From: Bifidobacterium sp. ESL0775
GTDB taxonomy: Bacteria > Actinomycetota > Actinomycetes > Actinomycetales > Bifidobacteriaceae
Direction: 5' to 3'
Assembly (NCBI RefSeq): GCF_029395475.1
Contig: NZ_CP113917.1
Location: forward strand, 248,001-312,000
Length of the DNA: 64,000 nucleotides
How positions within the stretch are numbered: position 1 is the first letter of the stretch; every line of letters begins with the position of its first letter. Shown here in pieces: positions 9,215-16,770 of this stretch. The notes under the pieces were generated by a model. That model did no database searches and was not told where the DNA came from. It saw only the letters and a program-made list of their open reading frames with translations. A program made the translations under genes and the position numbers.

Positions 9215-9522
9215 CCTTCCGTTCCGTTTCTCTTGGCTGGGGATGAATAAGAATCTTCAGCGTCTGGATCGATGAGACTGTACTGCCGGACGCTCCCGTC
9301 CCTGACCTGCTGCAAGCCTTTGGTGATTTTTTTGTGCAGATAGGGATTCTGGTAGATGCGCATCGTTTCCATCAAAGATTCGTAGTCGTCGGCGCTCATC
9401 ACCACCACGTTATCGTCTGGATTCGGGTTGGTGATAAGTAGCAAGTCCGCGTCCTCGTTGACTTTGCGCATATATGATTTAAGGTCCTTGCGAAAATTGC
9501 TATACGCTACTGCTTGCACCAT
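9211..9522 (-). CDS. yefM: YefM-family antitoxin (Phd/YefM)
   Basis: 103 aa. The N-terminal Phd/YefM DNA-binding domain is visible (AVAYSNFRKDLKSYMRKVNED, VVMSADDYESLMET), followed by a flexible C-terminus that would wrap the toxin. The start at 9522 is chosen because AAGGAG lies 8 nt upstream; an in-frame start at 9603 would extend across the promoter. It is expected to neutralise YoeB and, with it, repress the operon through the TGTACA repeats just upstream. The 4-bp overlap with yoeB supports coupling. Confidence 0.92.
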   Translation of the reverse strand: MVQAVAYSNFRKDLKSYMRKVNEDADLLLITNPNPDDNVVVMSADDYESLMETMRIYQNPYLHKKITKGLQQVRDGSVRQYSLIDPDAEDSYSSPAKRNGTEG

Positions 9523-9547
9523 GATGGACTCCTTGACTGTTACAAAG

Positions 9548-9566
9548 TTGTACAAGATATTGTACC
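9548..9566 (-). promoter_or_regulatory. YefM-YoeB operator overlapping the -10 region
   Basis: TTGTACAA is a perfect palindrome at 9548-9555. A second TGTACC half-match begins at 9561, exactly 12 bp from the first TGTACA (9549). On the minus strand the second box forms the -10 sequence TACAAT. The E. coli yefM-yoeB operator is described as adjacent TGTACA-core palindromes, so this is a likely autoregulatory site. Confidence 0.7.
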
Positions 9567-9673
9567 ATATAAATAGCGGCGGCAAAACAAAAGCCATCGT
9601 CATTTCAATCTTTCCAGATTGATTTAGCGATGACTTTAAAAACTGGTAACAGGCTTGGTGGTCAGTAATTTAA

Positions 9674-10672
9674 TTACTTGGCGTCGGCCTTTTCGGCGGC
9701 TTCCTTCTTGTGGATTTGGAAGGCGAGCTCGGCGACGTGGACGCCGTTGGTCACGAACTCGTGCACGCGGCAGGGGCAGTCGTTCTCGCGGCCGACCTTG
9801 GCGATGTAGCCGTTGATGTAGTCCACTTCGGTCTGACGGCCGGTGACCATGTCCTGATACATCGACGGATAGTGCAGCGGCATCACGACTTTGCTGGAGT
9901 TCTCGACTTCGTGGATGGCCTCGGCGCGGGTCTGGATGGGCTGGATTCCGCCGCGTTCCAGCGCGTCGTAAGCCTCGTTGACCAGCTGCGCGGTCATGTC
10001 CATCGCGCCCGGGTAGGAGATGAACTGGCCCATGCGGATCTGGTACATCGTGCATAGCGAGTTAACCACGGAATTGAAGATGATCTTCGCCAGGCAGGTG
10101 CCTTGCAGATCGGTTGAAATTATCGGATTGAAATGAGCCTTTTCGAAGTCATCGACCAGCTCCTGCTCCACCGGTGTCACTTCGCCGCTCATCGAGCAGA
10201 TATGCATGCTTCCGCCGCCAAGCTTGCCTTGGAAATCGACTTCGCCGGGTCCGAGGAAGGAGCTTCCGAGCATTGCGGTGCCGCCATAGACGCGGTCCTC
10301 GGGGAAGTATTTGAGGATTTTTTCGAAGTGGCCCCAGCCGTTCATCGCGCTGAAGACGACCTGATGGTCTTTGAAAAGTCCGGCATCGGCGCAACGGGTG
10401 AGATAGTCCTGCAGTTGCATCTGCTTGACCATGATGATCCACATGTCCGGGTCGCCGCCCTTGGCCGCGTACTCCTCAGGCGTATAGACGTTGACTTTTT
10501 CCAGATGACGGTTTTCATAGTCGCGGGAAACGTAGACGCCGCCCTGCTCCTTGATCGCCTTCAGGTTCGGCTCCCAGATATCGATGTAATCGACATCGCG
10601 GCCCACCAGATTGTGGAACAGCACTCCAAACCTGAAGCCCATAGAACCCGCGCCGATAATTCCGTATTTCAT
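9674..10672 (-). CDS. Ketopantoate reductase family protein (ApbA/PanE-like), copy 1
   Basis: 332-aa NAD(P)-dependent dehydrogenase. It has an N-terminal Rossmann motif GIIGAGSMG, VKQMQL and SAMNGWG (the loop that binds substrate in PanE), and the C-terminal catalytic lysine region AKIIFNSVVNSLC with conserved Lys and Asn. The family reduces 2-dehydropantoate to pantoate, but many members act on other oxo-acids. ATG at 10672 follows AAAAGAG; an in-frame TTG is at 10678. A close paralogue lies directly upstream. With no other pantothenate genes in view, the pathway is uncertain. Confidence 0.8.
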   Translation of the reverse strand: MKYGIIGAGSMGFRFGVLFHNLVGRDVDYIDIWEPNLKAIKEQGGVYVSRDYENRHLEKVNVYTPEEYAAKGGDPDMWIIMVKQMQLQDYLTRCADAGLFKDHQVVFSAMNGWGHFEKILKYFPEDRVYGGTAMLGSSFLGPGEVDFQGKLGGGSMHICSMSGEVTPVEQELVDDFEKAHFNPIISTDLQGTCLAKIIFNSVVNSLCTMYQIRMGQFISYPGAMDMTAQLVNEAYDALERGGIQPIQTRAEAIHEVENSSKVVMPLHYPSMYQDMVTGRQTEVDYINGYIAKVGRENDCPCRVHEFVTNGVHVAELAFQIHKKEAAEKADAK

Positions 10673-10965
10673 AGTCAACTCTTTTCATGTTCGATTTTGT
10701 CGTCTCCATGCCTTTTGGGCGGGGCCGGGCGTCGCGCAATCTTGTGGATATGAAAGCGATACCGTAGATTATTAGAGTTAAGTCGCCAAGCTGGGAATAC
10801 GCAGTTTATGGTCAAATAGTGGATGAGTTTCTAATTTTGTGTTGTGGGGCTTTCGTTTTGCCGGATCTAATGAAAAATCGTCGCGCTTGACATTGCCGCA
10901 AGGTTCGCGCCGCCGCTTGGCCTGAGTGCGATCGCCGCCATGTCGCCGGCCTGCTGTTGTAGAAC

Positions 10966-11032
10966 GCAAATATCCCGCTGGAAAACGCACGAAACCAGTT
11001 TGGGGATGTGCGTTTTCCGGCGGGATATTTGC
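10966..11032. repeat. 25-bp inverted repeat between the two reductase paralogues
   Basis: The arms are 10966-10990 and 11008-11032. They pair over 25 bp with one G-T wobble (10979 with 11019) and a 17-nt loop. The arms begin GCAAATATCCCG and end GGAAAACGCAC. No T-run follows on either strand. It lies in the 483-bp gap (10673-11155) that also carries the copy 2 stop and probably the copy 1 promoter; I see no gene in that gap. It may separate expression of the paralogues or belong to the hairpin family seen elsewhere in the window. Confidence 0.8.
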
Positions 11033-11155
11033 TTCCGTTACCGTATGCTTAACTGCCTGCCCGGTCTTGCCGGCCTTTGCCGGGCTCAAGCTTTGGCCGT
11101 CTTGCTGACTTTGTCAGCGCAGATAAAAAGCGGTATTTGGCGATTTCGCTGGGGT

Positions 11156-12160
11156 TTATTTGGTTGCCGTGGCGGCGGCCTCGGCGGCTTCCTTCTTATG
11201 GACCTGGAAGGCGAGCTCGGCGACGTGGACGCCGTGGGTCAGGAACTCCTGGACGCGGCAGGGGCAGTCGTTCTCGCGGCCGACCTTGGCGAGGTAGCCG
11301 TTGATGTAGTCGACCTCGGTCTTGCGGCCGCGCGACATGTCCTGATACATCGACGGATAGTGCAGCGGGTTGGCGACGCGGCTGACGTAATCGACTTCCT
11401 CGATGGCCGAGGCTCGGTCCTGGATGAGCTGGAATCCGGCGCGCTCGCAGGCATCGTAGGCCTCGTTGATCAGCTCGGTGGCCATGTCCTTGTAACCGGG
11501 ATACGAAACGAACTGGCCCATCGTGATCTGGTACATCGTGCACAGCGAATTGATGACGGAATTGAAGATTATCTTCGCCAGGCAGGTGCCGCGGAAGTTC
11601 TGTGTGATCTGCGGGTGGAAGCCGGTTTTGTCGAGCTCCGCGACCATCTGCTTCTCGATGTCGGTGACCTCCTCGGTCATCGCGCAGATGTGCATCGTGC
11701 CCGCGTCGAGCTTGCCGATGAAATCGACGTCGCCGGGGCCGTTGAAGACGGAGGCGACCATGGCGGTGCCGCCGTAGATGCGCTCTTTCGGGAAGTATTT
11801 GAGGATCTTTTCGAAGTGGCCCCAGCCGTTCATCGCGCTAAAGACGACCTGGTGATCCTTGAAGATGCCGGCATCGGCGCAGCGCTTGAGGCGTTCGTCA
11901 AGCTGCATCTGCTTGACCATGATGATCCACACGTCCGGTTCGTGACCGGTTTTGGCGTATTCTTCGGGGGTGTAAATATCGGCTTTCACCAAGTGGCGGT
12001 TTTCGTGGTCGTTCGAAACATAGACGCCGCCCTGCTCGCGGACCTTGTCGATATTCGGCATCCAGGTGTCGACGTATTCGACCGGCTGGCCGGCGAGTTC
12101 CTGCAGCACAACGCCGTAGCGATAGCCCATGGCTCCTGCGCCGATGATTCCGTATTTCAT
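11156..12160 (-). CDS. Ketopantoate reductase family protein (ApbA/PanE-like), copy 2
   Basis: 334 aa, collinear with and clearly paralogous to copy 1 downstream. Shared blocks include MKYGIIGAG, MNGWGHFEKILKYFP, CLAKIIFNS, NSLCTMYQI and ENDCPCRV. The Rossmann motif GAGAMG and the catalytic Lys/Asn block are present. ATG at 12160 follows AAGGGA. The two genes have the same orientation but are about 480 bp apart with a large hairpin between them, so they may be separate transcripts. Tandem duplication followed by divergence is the simplest history; different substrates are likely but unproven. Confidence 0.8.
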   Translation of the reverse strand: MKYGIIGAGAMGYRYGVVLQELAGQPVEYVDTWMPNIDKVREQGGVYVSNDHENRHLVKADIYTPEEYAKTGHEPDVWIIMVKQMQLDERLKRCADAGIFKDHQVVFSAMNGWGHFEKILKYFPKERIYGGTAMVASVFNGPGDVDFIGKLDAGTMHICAMTEEVTDIEKQMVAELDKTGFHPQITQNFRGTCLAKIIFNSVINSLCTMYQITMGQFVSYPGYKDMATELINEAYDACERAGFQLIQDRASAIEEVDYVSRVANPLHYPSMYQDMSRGRKTEVDYINGYLAKVGRENDCPCRVQEFLTHGVHVAELAFQVHKKEAAEAAATATK

Positions 12161-12522
12161 GATGTTCCCTTCTCGTTTGTCCCTTGTGGGTCTGCGGCGC
12201 GTGCCGCAACAATCTTGTGGACAACATCATGCGGCATCGCCGTCAACTCGCAGTATGCGTGATGGCAGTAGGGTTTCTCAGCTTCGTTTCGTATCGTGGA
12301 CGATTTTTATGCCGTTTTTGAGACAGTGGGTGGATAAGATTGGCGAGGATATAATGGCTTATTCATTATTGAATTAATTGTTGATTTACAAGAGATGGCG
12401 CTCTGATATGTGGCTGAACAAGTACTATTGAAACCTGAACGCAGCGCGTGGAACATGTCGGGAAGTATGGATGATATGGCCTCGGCTGGTAATGACGGCG
12501 ATATAGAAAATAAGGAGTACGC
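12161..12522. other. Divergent promoter region
   Basis: About 360 bp between the divergent reductase copy 2 and the LOG gene. It is AT-richer than its flanks. Only AAGGAG just before 12523 is obvious; I see no gene or strong hairpin. Confidence 0.5.
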
Positions 12523-13095
12523 ATGAAGATCACGGTGTATTGCGGCGCGGCGAGCGGGGATAATCCGAAGTATGCGGCTGCGGCAAAGCGGCTTGGCGAG
12601 TGGATCGCGGCGAACGACGACGAGCTGGTCTACGGCGGTGGCGGCGTTGGCCTGATGGGCGTCGTGGCGCAGGCGGTGCTCGACGGTGGCGGTAAGGTGC
12701 ATGGCATCATGCCGCAGATGCTTATTGACCGCAATGCCGCGGCGAAGGGCTTGACCACCATGGAAGTCGTCGACGACATGGACGAGCGCAAGCGCCGGAT
12801 GATGGAGCTTGGTGACGTGCTCATCGCCTTCCCCGGCGGCCCCGGCACGCTGGAGGAAATCGCGGAGGCCTTCTCCTGGGCGCGAATCGGGCTCAACAAC
12901 AAGCCGTGCGTTTTCTTCGATTTCGACGGCTACTGGCAGCCGATGGCCCAGATGTTCGACGCCATGACCGCCGCCGGTTTCCTCACCGCCCCCGACCGCG
13001 CGAAGCTCCTCTTCACCGATTCCTACGACGAGATCACCCGCTGGGCCGTCACCTACCAGCCCCCAAAGATCCGCACCTTCCCTGTGCGGAAGTAA
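12523..13095 (+). CDS. LOG family protein (TIGR00730 type)
   Basis: 190-aa Rossmann-like nucleotide-binding protein. It has the family motif PGGPGTLEEI (the usual PGGxGTxxE) about residues 105-114 and an early GGGGVGLMG loop. LOG proteins hydrolyse nucleoside 5'-monophosphates such as cytokinin ribotides, releasing the base and ribose 5-phosphate; many bacterial members were once called lysine decarboxylases. ATG at 12523 follows AAGGAGTACGC. It is the last chromosomal gene before the integrated element. Confidence 0.87.
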   Translation: MKITVYCGAASGDNPKYAAAAKRLGEWIAANDDELVYGGGGVGLMGVVAQAVLDGGGKVHGIMPQMLIDRNAAAKGLTTMEVVDDMDERKRRMMELGDVLIAFPGGPGTLEEIAEAFSWARIGLNNKPCVFFDFDGYWQPMAQMFDAMTAAGFLTAPDRAKLLFTDSYDEITRWAVTYQPPKIRTFPVRK

Positions 13096-13191
13096 ATGCA
13101 TCTTGGCCCCGGTGTTGTTTTCGGGCATCGGGCCAGCATAATAACAAAGATGTCAACTTTTTGTCAACATTATTTGCCGACGAGAACTGTG

Positions 13192-13236
13192 AAAACCTCC
13201 GAGCCGTTGGTATTTCAACGATTCGGAGGTCTTTTT
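13192..13236. terminator. Terminator at the left element junction
   Basis: ACCTCCGA (13195-13202) pairs with TCGGAGGT (13223-13230), with inner CGTTG/CAACG pairing, and CTTTTT follows. On the minus strand TTTT follows the hairpin. Before insertion this sequence would have lain just downstream of the tRNA-Leu gene, so it probably ended that transcript as well as the LOG gene. Confidence 0.75.
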
Positions 13237-13240
13237 GATG

Positions 13241-13262
13241 GTGCGAGTAGGGGGAGTTGAAC
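13241..13262. repeat. Left attachment-site copy (tRNA-Leu 3' end)
   Basis: This 22-bp sequence, beginning GTGCGAGTAGGGGG, is identical to 23689-23710 inside the tRNA-Leu gene. Identity stops at the next base on both sides. The left copy has only the acceptor and T-arm 3' part of the tRNA and is therefore the leftover att half. Confidence 0.85.
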
Positions 13263-13368
13263 TCTATATTGGATTATTGGGGGATTAGCGGTTTTAGCGT
13301 AGAAACGTTGAAATTCCAACGATTATGTGATTACTGCGATTTGCCAGAATTATCGTGTTTTTAATAAA

Positions 13369-13400
13369 TTGTGGGCAATTTGTGGGCAAAAAGTGGGCAA
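13369..13400 (+). repeat. Left integrase arm-type repeats
   Basis: TTGTGGGCAA at 13369 and 13380 and AAGTGGGCAA at 13391 form three direct repeats with an 11-bp period. The same repeat occurs twice at the right end of the element (23596 and 23607). Paired arm sites near both ends are expected for tyrosine integrases. The surrounding 13263-13723 holds no gene I can support. Confidence 0.65.
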
Positions 13401-13423
13401 GAATTTTAAGGAGGCCGGGTACA

Positions 13424-13458
13424 CCTTGGCCCCGGTATTCGTTTCCGAACATCGGGGC
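13424..13458. repeat. Dyad duplicated on either side of the left att site
   Basis: TGGCCCCGGT ... ATCGGGGCCA forms a dyad here. A very similar sequence occurs at about 13103-13137, just after the LOG gene and outside the element. Both read CTTGGCCCCGGT, then a T-rich loop, then CATCGGG. One copy may be the LOG terminator and the other a fragment carried in by recombination. Confidence 0.5.
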
Positions 13459-13723
13459 CAGCGGCATACATTGAAAAGGACTTGCGTCCCCATATCAGTT
13501 GTGACCCCTTCCGGTAAAAGCTTTATTGCCCGCCTAATGGTCCGGAAAGTTTCCGATGCCACAACCAATAAAAGCATTATATCACCGAAGGTATGATATT
13601 CATCTTTCGCGGTAGGATGAGCCTGTTGCGTTCTGCTTTTGCAGGCGCAATCATGCGGTTTTCCGGCCGCATGACCTCGCCGCGTCCATCGTGGCGCGGC
13701 ATACATTGAAAGGACATTCAATT

Positions 13724-13888
13724 ATGTCCCATAAAAGAAAGGGCTCTGACGGGCCTGAGGCTATCCAGGCCATCGTGGCGCTGGCTGTCGTTCTGGCGGC
13801 CAACGCGGACAACGCGGTGGTGGACGTGCTGCTCGCAATCGTTGTCGGTTGCGGGCTGGTCGTCATCTGGAGGTGGCGCAGGCGTTAG
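13724..13888 (+). CDS. 54-aa single-pass membrane protein of the element
   Basis: Starts MSHKRKGSDGPEAIQAIV and continues with a hydrophobic helix over about residues 15-48, ending WRWRRR. A basic end suggests an N-out/C-in or hairpin topology. ATG at 13724 follows AAAGGACA. The leader GCGGCATACATTGAAAGGAC also occurs in near-identical form at 13459, where no sensible frame follows. The family is not recognised. Small membrane proteins of this kind are common in integrated elements. Confidence 0.5.
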   Translation: MSHKRKGSDGPEAIQAIVALAVVLAANADNAVVDVLLAIVVGCGLVVIWRWRRR

Positions 13889-14494
13889 TTAGGGCCGGCC
13901 CGGCGCGGGGCGACCCGCGCCGGGCACTTTCTCTTTCTCATCTTTGGTGTTGTCGAGTGCACGGTAGATGGTGGTGCGTCCGACGTTGAATTGGCTGGCG
14001 ATCTCGTTGACGGTGACGGTGCCGGAGTCATAGAGCTCGCGGGCGCGTTTTGCCTGGGCCTGGGTGAGCTTGGGCTTGCGCCCGCCCTTGCGTCCGCGAC
14101 GTCGGGCGGCCTGGAGGCCGGCGTTGGTGCGCTCGCGGATCAGGTCGCGTTCGAACTGGGCCATGGCGGCGAAGATGTTGTAGACGAGCATCCCGCCCGA
14201 GGTGGTCGCGTCGATGCTCTCCGTGATGCTTCTGAAGTTCACCCCTGCCTGTTGGAACCGGTTCATGAGGTTGACGAGGTTCTGGAGGCTGCGGCCCATG
14301 CGGTCGAGCTTCCAGACGACCACGGTGTCGCCCTCGCGCAGCGACCTGAGCATCTCGTCGAGCTGCGGCCGGTGCTCCTTCGCGCCGCTGGCGTGGTCGG
14401 TGTAGATCTTCTCGCAGCCAGCTTTCTTGAGCGCGTCAACTTGGAGGTCCTCGTTCTGCTCCAGCGTGGAGACCCTGGCGTATCCGATCAGCAT
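13889..14494 (-). CDS. Serine recombinase, resolvase/invertase family
   Basis: 201 aa. The N-terminal resolvase domain has YARVSTLEQN with catalytic Ser9, then DHASGAKEHRPQL, VWKLDRMGRS with conserved Arg residues, and AQFERDLIRERT at the start of the E helix. A C-terminal helix-turn-helix follows (ELYDSGTVTVNEIASQFNVGRTTIYRAL). Upstream lies a set of TGTCC/GGACA dyads resembling a res site, so multimer resolution of the element's circular form is likely. The last about 15 residues are Gly/Pro/Arg-rich because the coding end overlaps a GC-rich terminator of the facing gene. Confidence 0.9.
   Translation of the reverse strand: MLIGYARVSTLEQNEDLQVDALKKAGCEKIYTDHASGAKEHRPQLDEMLRSLREGDTVVVWKLDRMGRSLQNLVNLMNRFQQAGVNFRSITESIDATTSGGMLVYNIFAAMAQFERDLIRERTNAGLQAARRRGRKGGRKPKLTQAQAKRARELYDSGTVTVNEIASQFNVGRTTIYRALDNTKDEKEKVPGAGRPAPGRP
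13898..13933 (+). terminator. GC-rich terminator inside the resolvase 3' end
   Basis: A perfect 12-bp stem GCCCGGCGCGGG (13898-13909) pairs with CCCGCGCCGGGC (13914-13925) over a 4-nt loop, followed by ACTTTCTCTTTC. It would stop plus-strand transcription from the 54-aa gene, yet it encodes the last residues of the resolvase on the other strand. Confidence 0.6.
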
Positions 14495-14525
14495 TCCCGA
14501 ATCCTTCCGTACCGAAACCCGTTAC

Positions 14526-14642
14526 TGTCCCATTATATCGGACATTGAATACGGTACGGGTTATGGTACATCGAAAGCGTAACAAACTCGGTCGGAACCG
14601 GGATGGATCGGACTTGTCCCGTAAACGACCGTTTATGGGACA
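14526..14642. promoter_or_regulatory. Putative res site for the serine recombinase
   Basis: 14615-14642 is a 28-bp dyad: TGTCCCGTAAACG, a central AC, then CGTTTATGGGACA, with one mismatch between arms. That is the size and form of a resolvase site I. A second dyad TGTCC ... GGACA lies at 14526-14544, with further TGTACCATAACC-type half-sites between (minus strand, about 14557-14570). The location directly upstream of the recombinase start fits the Tn3-family layout. Confidence 0.6.
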
Positions 14643-14665
14643 CTCGGAAACGGTCGTTGAAAAGA

Positions 14666-14710
14666 AAAGGGAGCGACGCAACGGACTCGATCCGCTGTGC
14701 CGCTCCCTTT
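14666..14710 (-). terminator. Rho-independent terminator of the 14728 gene
   Basis: AAAGGGAGCG (14666-14675) pairs with CGCTCCCTTT (14701-14710). On the minus strand the hairpin is followed by a T-rich run, just past the stop codon of the coiled-coil membrane protein. Confidence 0.75.
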
Positions 14711-14727
14711 CGAAGGTTTGGAGGCTG

Positions 14728-15321
14728 TCAGTTCTTGGTATTGGGGTCCTTGCTGACGGCCTTCGCGTGGTCGATGGCCTTCTTCAAATTGTCGCGGGTG
14801 GCGTTGTCGGCCACCTTGCCGTCGCTGTCCTTGTAGAGTTGTTCGGCCTTGGCGAGGTCGCCGTCGAGCCTCTTGTGAGTGGTCTTGTCCATGTCATTGA
14901 CGAGCGCCTGCTGGTGCCTGGTTATATCCGTGTTGCCGGTGTATTGGGCGGCGAGGTCCCGGTTGTCGATCGCGGTCTGGCGGATGTTCTTGGTGGGCCC
15001 GCCAGTGGGGCAGGTGACGGCCTTCGGCGCCTTACCAGCCTTCGAGTTGTCTTCTTTGACGGCTGTCAGCAGCTTCCTGTCGGTGATCTCGCCGGGCTTC
15101 TTGGCGTCCTTGGCGAGGCTGGCGCCTTTGGCGAGCGTCGCCTGGCGTTGTTTGTAGGAGGTGTTGACGGCGGTCTCGCTTTGCCGGCAGTCGGCCAGCG
15201 CCGCCTGGTGGTCGGCCCGCACGCCGAAGTAAACACCCACGCCCAGCAGCGCGACGACCAGCAACGCGACGATGATGCTGGCAATCCTGTGGTTCCTGAT
15301 GTATGAGGTGGTGGCTTCCAT
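14728..15321 (-). CDS. Membrane-anchored coiled-coil protein of the element
   Basis: 197 aa. One N-terminal membrane helix (residues about 13-34, IASIIVALLVVALLGVGVYFG) is followed by an extracellular charged helical region. It has two Cys (in ADCRQ and VTCPTGG) that might pair. Repeated Asp/Lys/Ala heptad-like segments such as DGDLAKAEQLYKD suggest coiled coil. Family unknown. It sits between the resolvase site and the secreted-protein gene and has its own terminator, so it is probably monocistronic. A surface-exclusion or donor-recipient contact role would fit a mobilizable element but is conjecture. Confidence 0.6.
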   Translation of the reverse strand: MEATTSYIRNHRIASIIVALLVVALLGVGVYFGVRADHQAALADCRQSETAVNTSYKQRQATLAKGASLAKDAKKPGEITDRKLLTAVKEDNSKAGKAPKAVTCPTGGPTKNIRQTAIDNRDLAAQYTGNTDITRHQQALVNDMDKTTHKRLDGDLAKAEQLYKDSDGKVADNATRDNLKKAIDHAKAVSKDPNTKN

Positions 15322-15441
15322 GCCCGTTCCTTGTCTTCTCGCCTTCCGATGTCTCGTATCACATCATACGCACACCGGCGGAAAGGTTATCCGTGGGCGG
15401 CACCGGCCTGCAGGTCCCGAAAAAGGGCTATCATGTAGGAC

Positions 15442-15966
15442 ATGACCAAGAAGAGGAACGCAAGGAAGATTCGCCCGCTGCTGGCGGGAGCCGCCGTGCT
15501 GCTGCTGGCCGTGGGGATGTTGGCCGGCGGCGTCGCCGACGCGGCGTCCCCGGCACCGGCTGGCGGCTACCAGGCCTATGACACAGCCGACAGCCAACTG
15601 GTCGAAGCGATGAACGCCGTGGATGGTTCCATGCAGGCCAAGGCCGCCGCCGACACGCAGGCAGCCGCCGACGCACAGGCAGCCGCCGATGCACAAGCTC
15701 AGCTACAGGCGCAATCCACGGTAGGCGGCAATGCAGGGTCTTCAAATTCCTCAGGCTCTTCGAGTTCAGGACGTGGTGCAATTGGTCAACGTCGGACACG
15801 TGGCTCATCGGGTTCAGGCGGTGGTTCAACGAGTTCAAATGGTGGTACGACATACACGCCACCCGCGCCTTCAGCACCATCACAAAGTGGTACGCCCTAT
15901 TTGCCGTTTACATGCACTGACAAAGCGCATGAGCTTACAGGATGCACTTCTGCCGATAACCACTGA
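15442..15966 (+). CDS. Secreted low-complexity protein of the element
   Basis: 174 aa. A signal peptide is visible: basic MTKKRNARKIR, hydrophobic LLAGAAVLLLAVGMLAGGV, and an ADA-A type cleavage site near residue 35. The mature part has an Ala/Gln/Asp repeat (AAADTQAAADAQAAADAQ), a Ser/Gly-rich linker and a short C-terminal segment with two Cys (FTCTDKAHELTGCTSADNH). Start 15442 follows TAGGAC. No family recognised. The paired Cys in a conserved-looking tail recall small surface or bacteriocin-like modules, with weak support. Confidence 0.55.
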   Translation: MTKKRNARKIRPLLAGAAVLLLAVGMLAGGVADAASPAPAGGYQAYDTADSQLVEAMNAVDGSMQAKAAADTQAAADAQAAADAQAQLQAQSTVGGNAGSSNSSGSSSSGRGAIGQRRTRGSSGSGGGSTSSNGGTTYTPPAPSAPSQSGTPYLPFTCTDKAHELTGCTSADNH

Positions 15967-15988
15967 GCTAAAGGCATGGGTCTTTAAT

Positions 15989-16498
15989 TCAGGATTTGAG
16001 TGCCGTCGATTCCGCGATGGCCTTGTCTCCGGCTGGTGTCATGCAGTGTGGTTTCGCGTTGCGTCTCACGTCGAAAGCGTAGCTTTTGGCCAGGGTGTCG
16101 CAGCGCTCGTTGCCTTCGGTGCCAACGTGGGATTCGGTCCACTTGACGCACACGGACCCATGCCGGCGCTCAATGGCGTCGAGGATCGCGTCCAGCAGGG
16201 CGGGGTTCTTGACCTCGTCCCGTCCCGTGCCCCTGGATTTCGGTTTGGTCCATCTGTCGGCCCTCCATTGCGGTGCTTTCTTGATGGCGTTGACGCTGTA
16301 TTCGGAATCCGAGAAGATTGTCAGCGGCTCGTCGCCGGGGTGGCTTTCGATGGCCGATTCGATGGCGGTGAGTTCGCCGATGTTGTTGGTGCCGGATTTC
16401 GACCCGCCGCTTTTCTCGTTGCCATCCTCGTCGTGCCAGGCCCAGCCGATGGGGCCGTGGGGGTTTAATGCAGAGCCGTCGGTGTAGCAGATGATCAT
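15989..16498 (-). CDS. Ribonuclease HI of the element
   Basis: 169-aa RNase H-fold protein with all four catalytic acids: Asp7 in CYTDGSA, Glu42 in NIGELTAIESA, Asp64 in FSDSEYS, and the Asp in GNERCDTLA, plus the HVG loop. It removes RNA from RNA-DNA hybrids. The start at 16498 is chosen because GGAAGG lies 7 nt upstream; an in-frame ATG at 16513 would include that site. An RNase H within a rolling-circle-type element is unusual and could process primers or R-loops during its replication (inference). Confidence 0.88.
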   Translation of the reverse strand: MIICYTDGSALNPHGPIGWAWHDEDGNEKSGGSKSGTNNIGELTAIESAIESHPGDEPLTIFSDSEYSVNAIKKAPQWRADRWTKPKSRGTGRDEVKNPALLDAILDAIERRHGSVCVKWTESHVGTEGNERCDTLAKSYAFDVRRNAKPHCMTPAGDKAIAESTALKS

Positions 16499-16647
16499 GG
16501 GGATGCCTTCCATTCGTGTCGGTGGTTTTCATGGTGCAAGTGTCCGCTCATCGTTGTCTTGCGTTGGTTAAACGTGGCCTGGCAATCATCATGGCCGGCA
16601 GCGGGTGGCGGCGTGGATTTCCGGCACGGGGAGGCGGCCTAACTGCG

Positions 16648-16671
16648 TTAGCCCTTGCATTTAAGGGCTAA
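16648..16671. repeat. 9-bp dyad in the RNase H/355-aa gene gap
   Basis: TTAGCCCTT at 16648-16656 is inverted at 16663-16671 around GCATTT. It lies in the 509-bp gene-free gap 16499-17007, near the larger 16771 hairpin. Confidence 0.5.
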
Positions 16672-16770
16672 GCCATGACCGAGGTCACCGCACTGGCGTG
16701 CGGCCCTGCGGGTGGCTTAACCCTGAAATGGCCAGGGGCTTGCGCCCCCGACACCCCTGCGCCTCATATA

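Noticed and set aside
13327..13596. 89-codon plus-strand frame at the left element end
   Set aside because: It reads through the integrase arm repeats and a dyad, has no ribosome binding site and no recognisable protein pattern.
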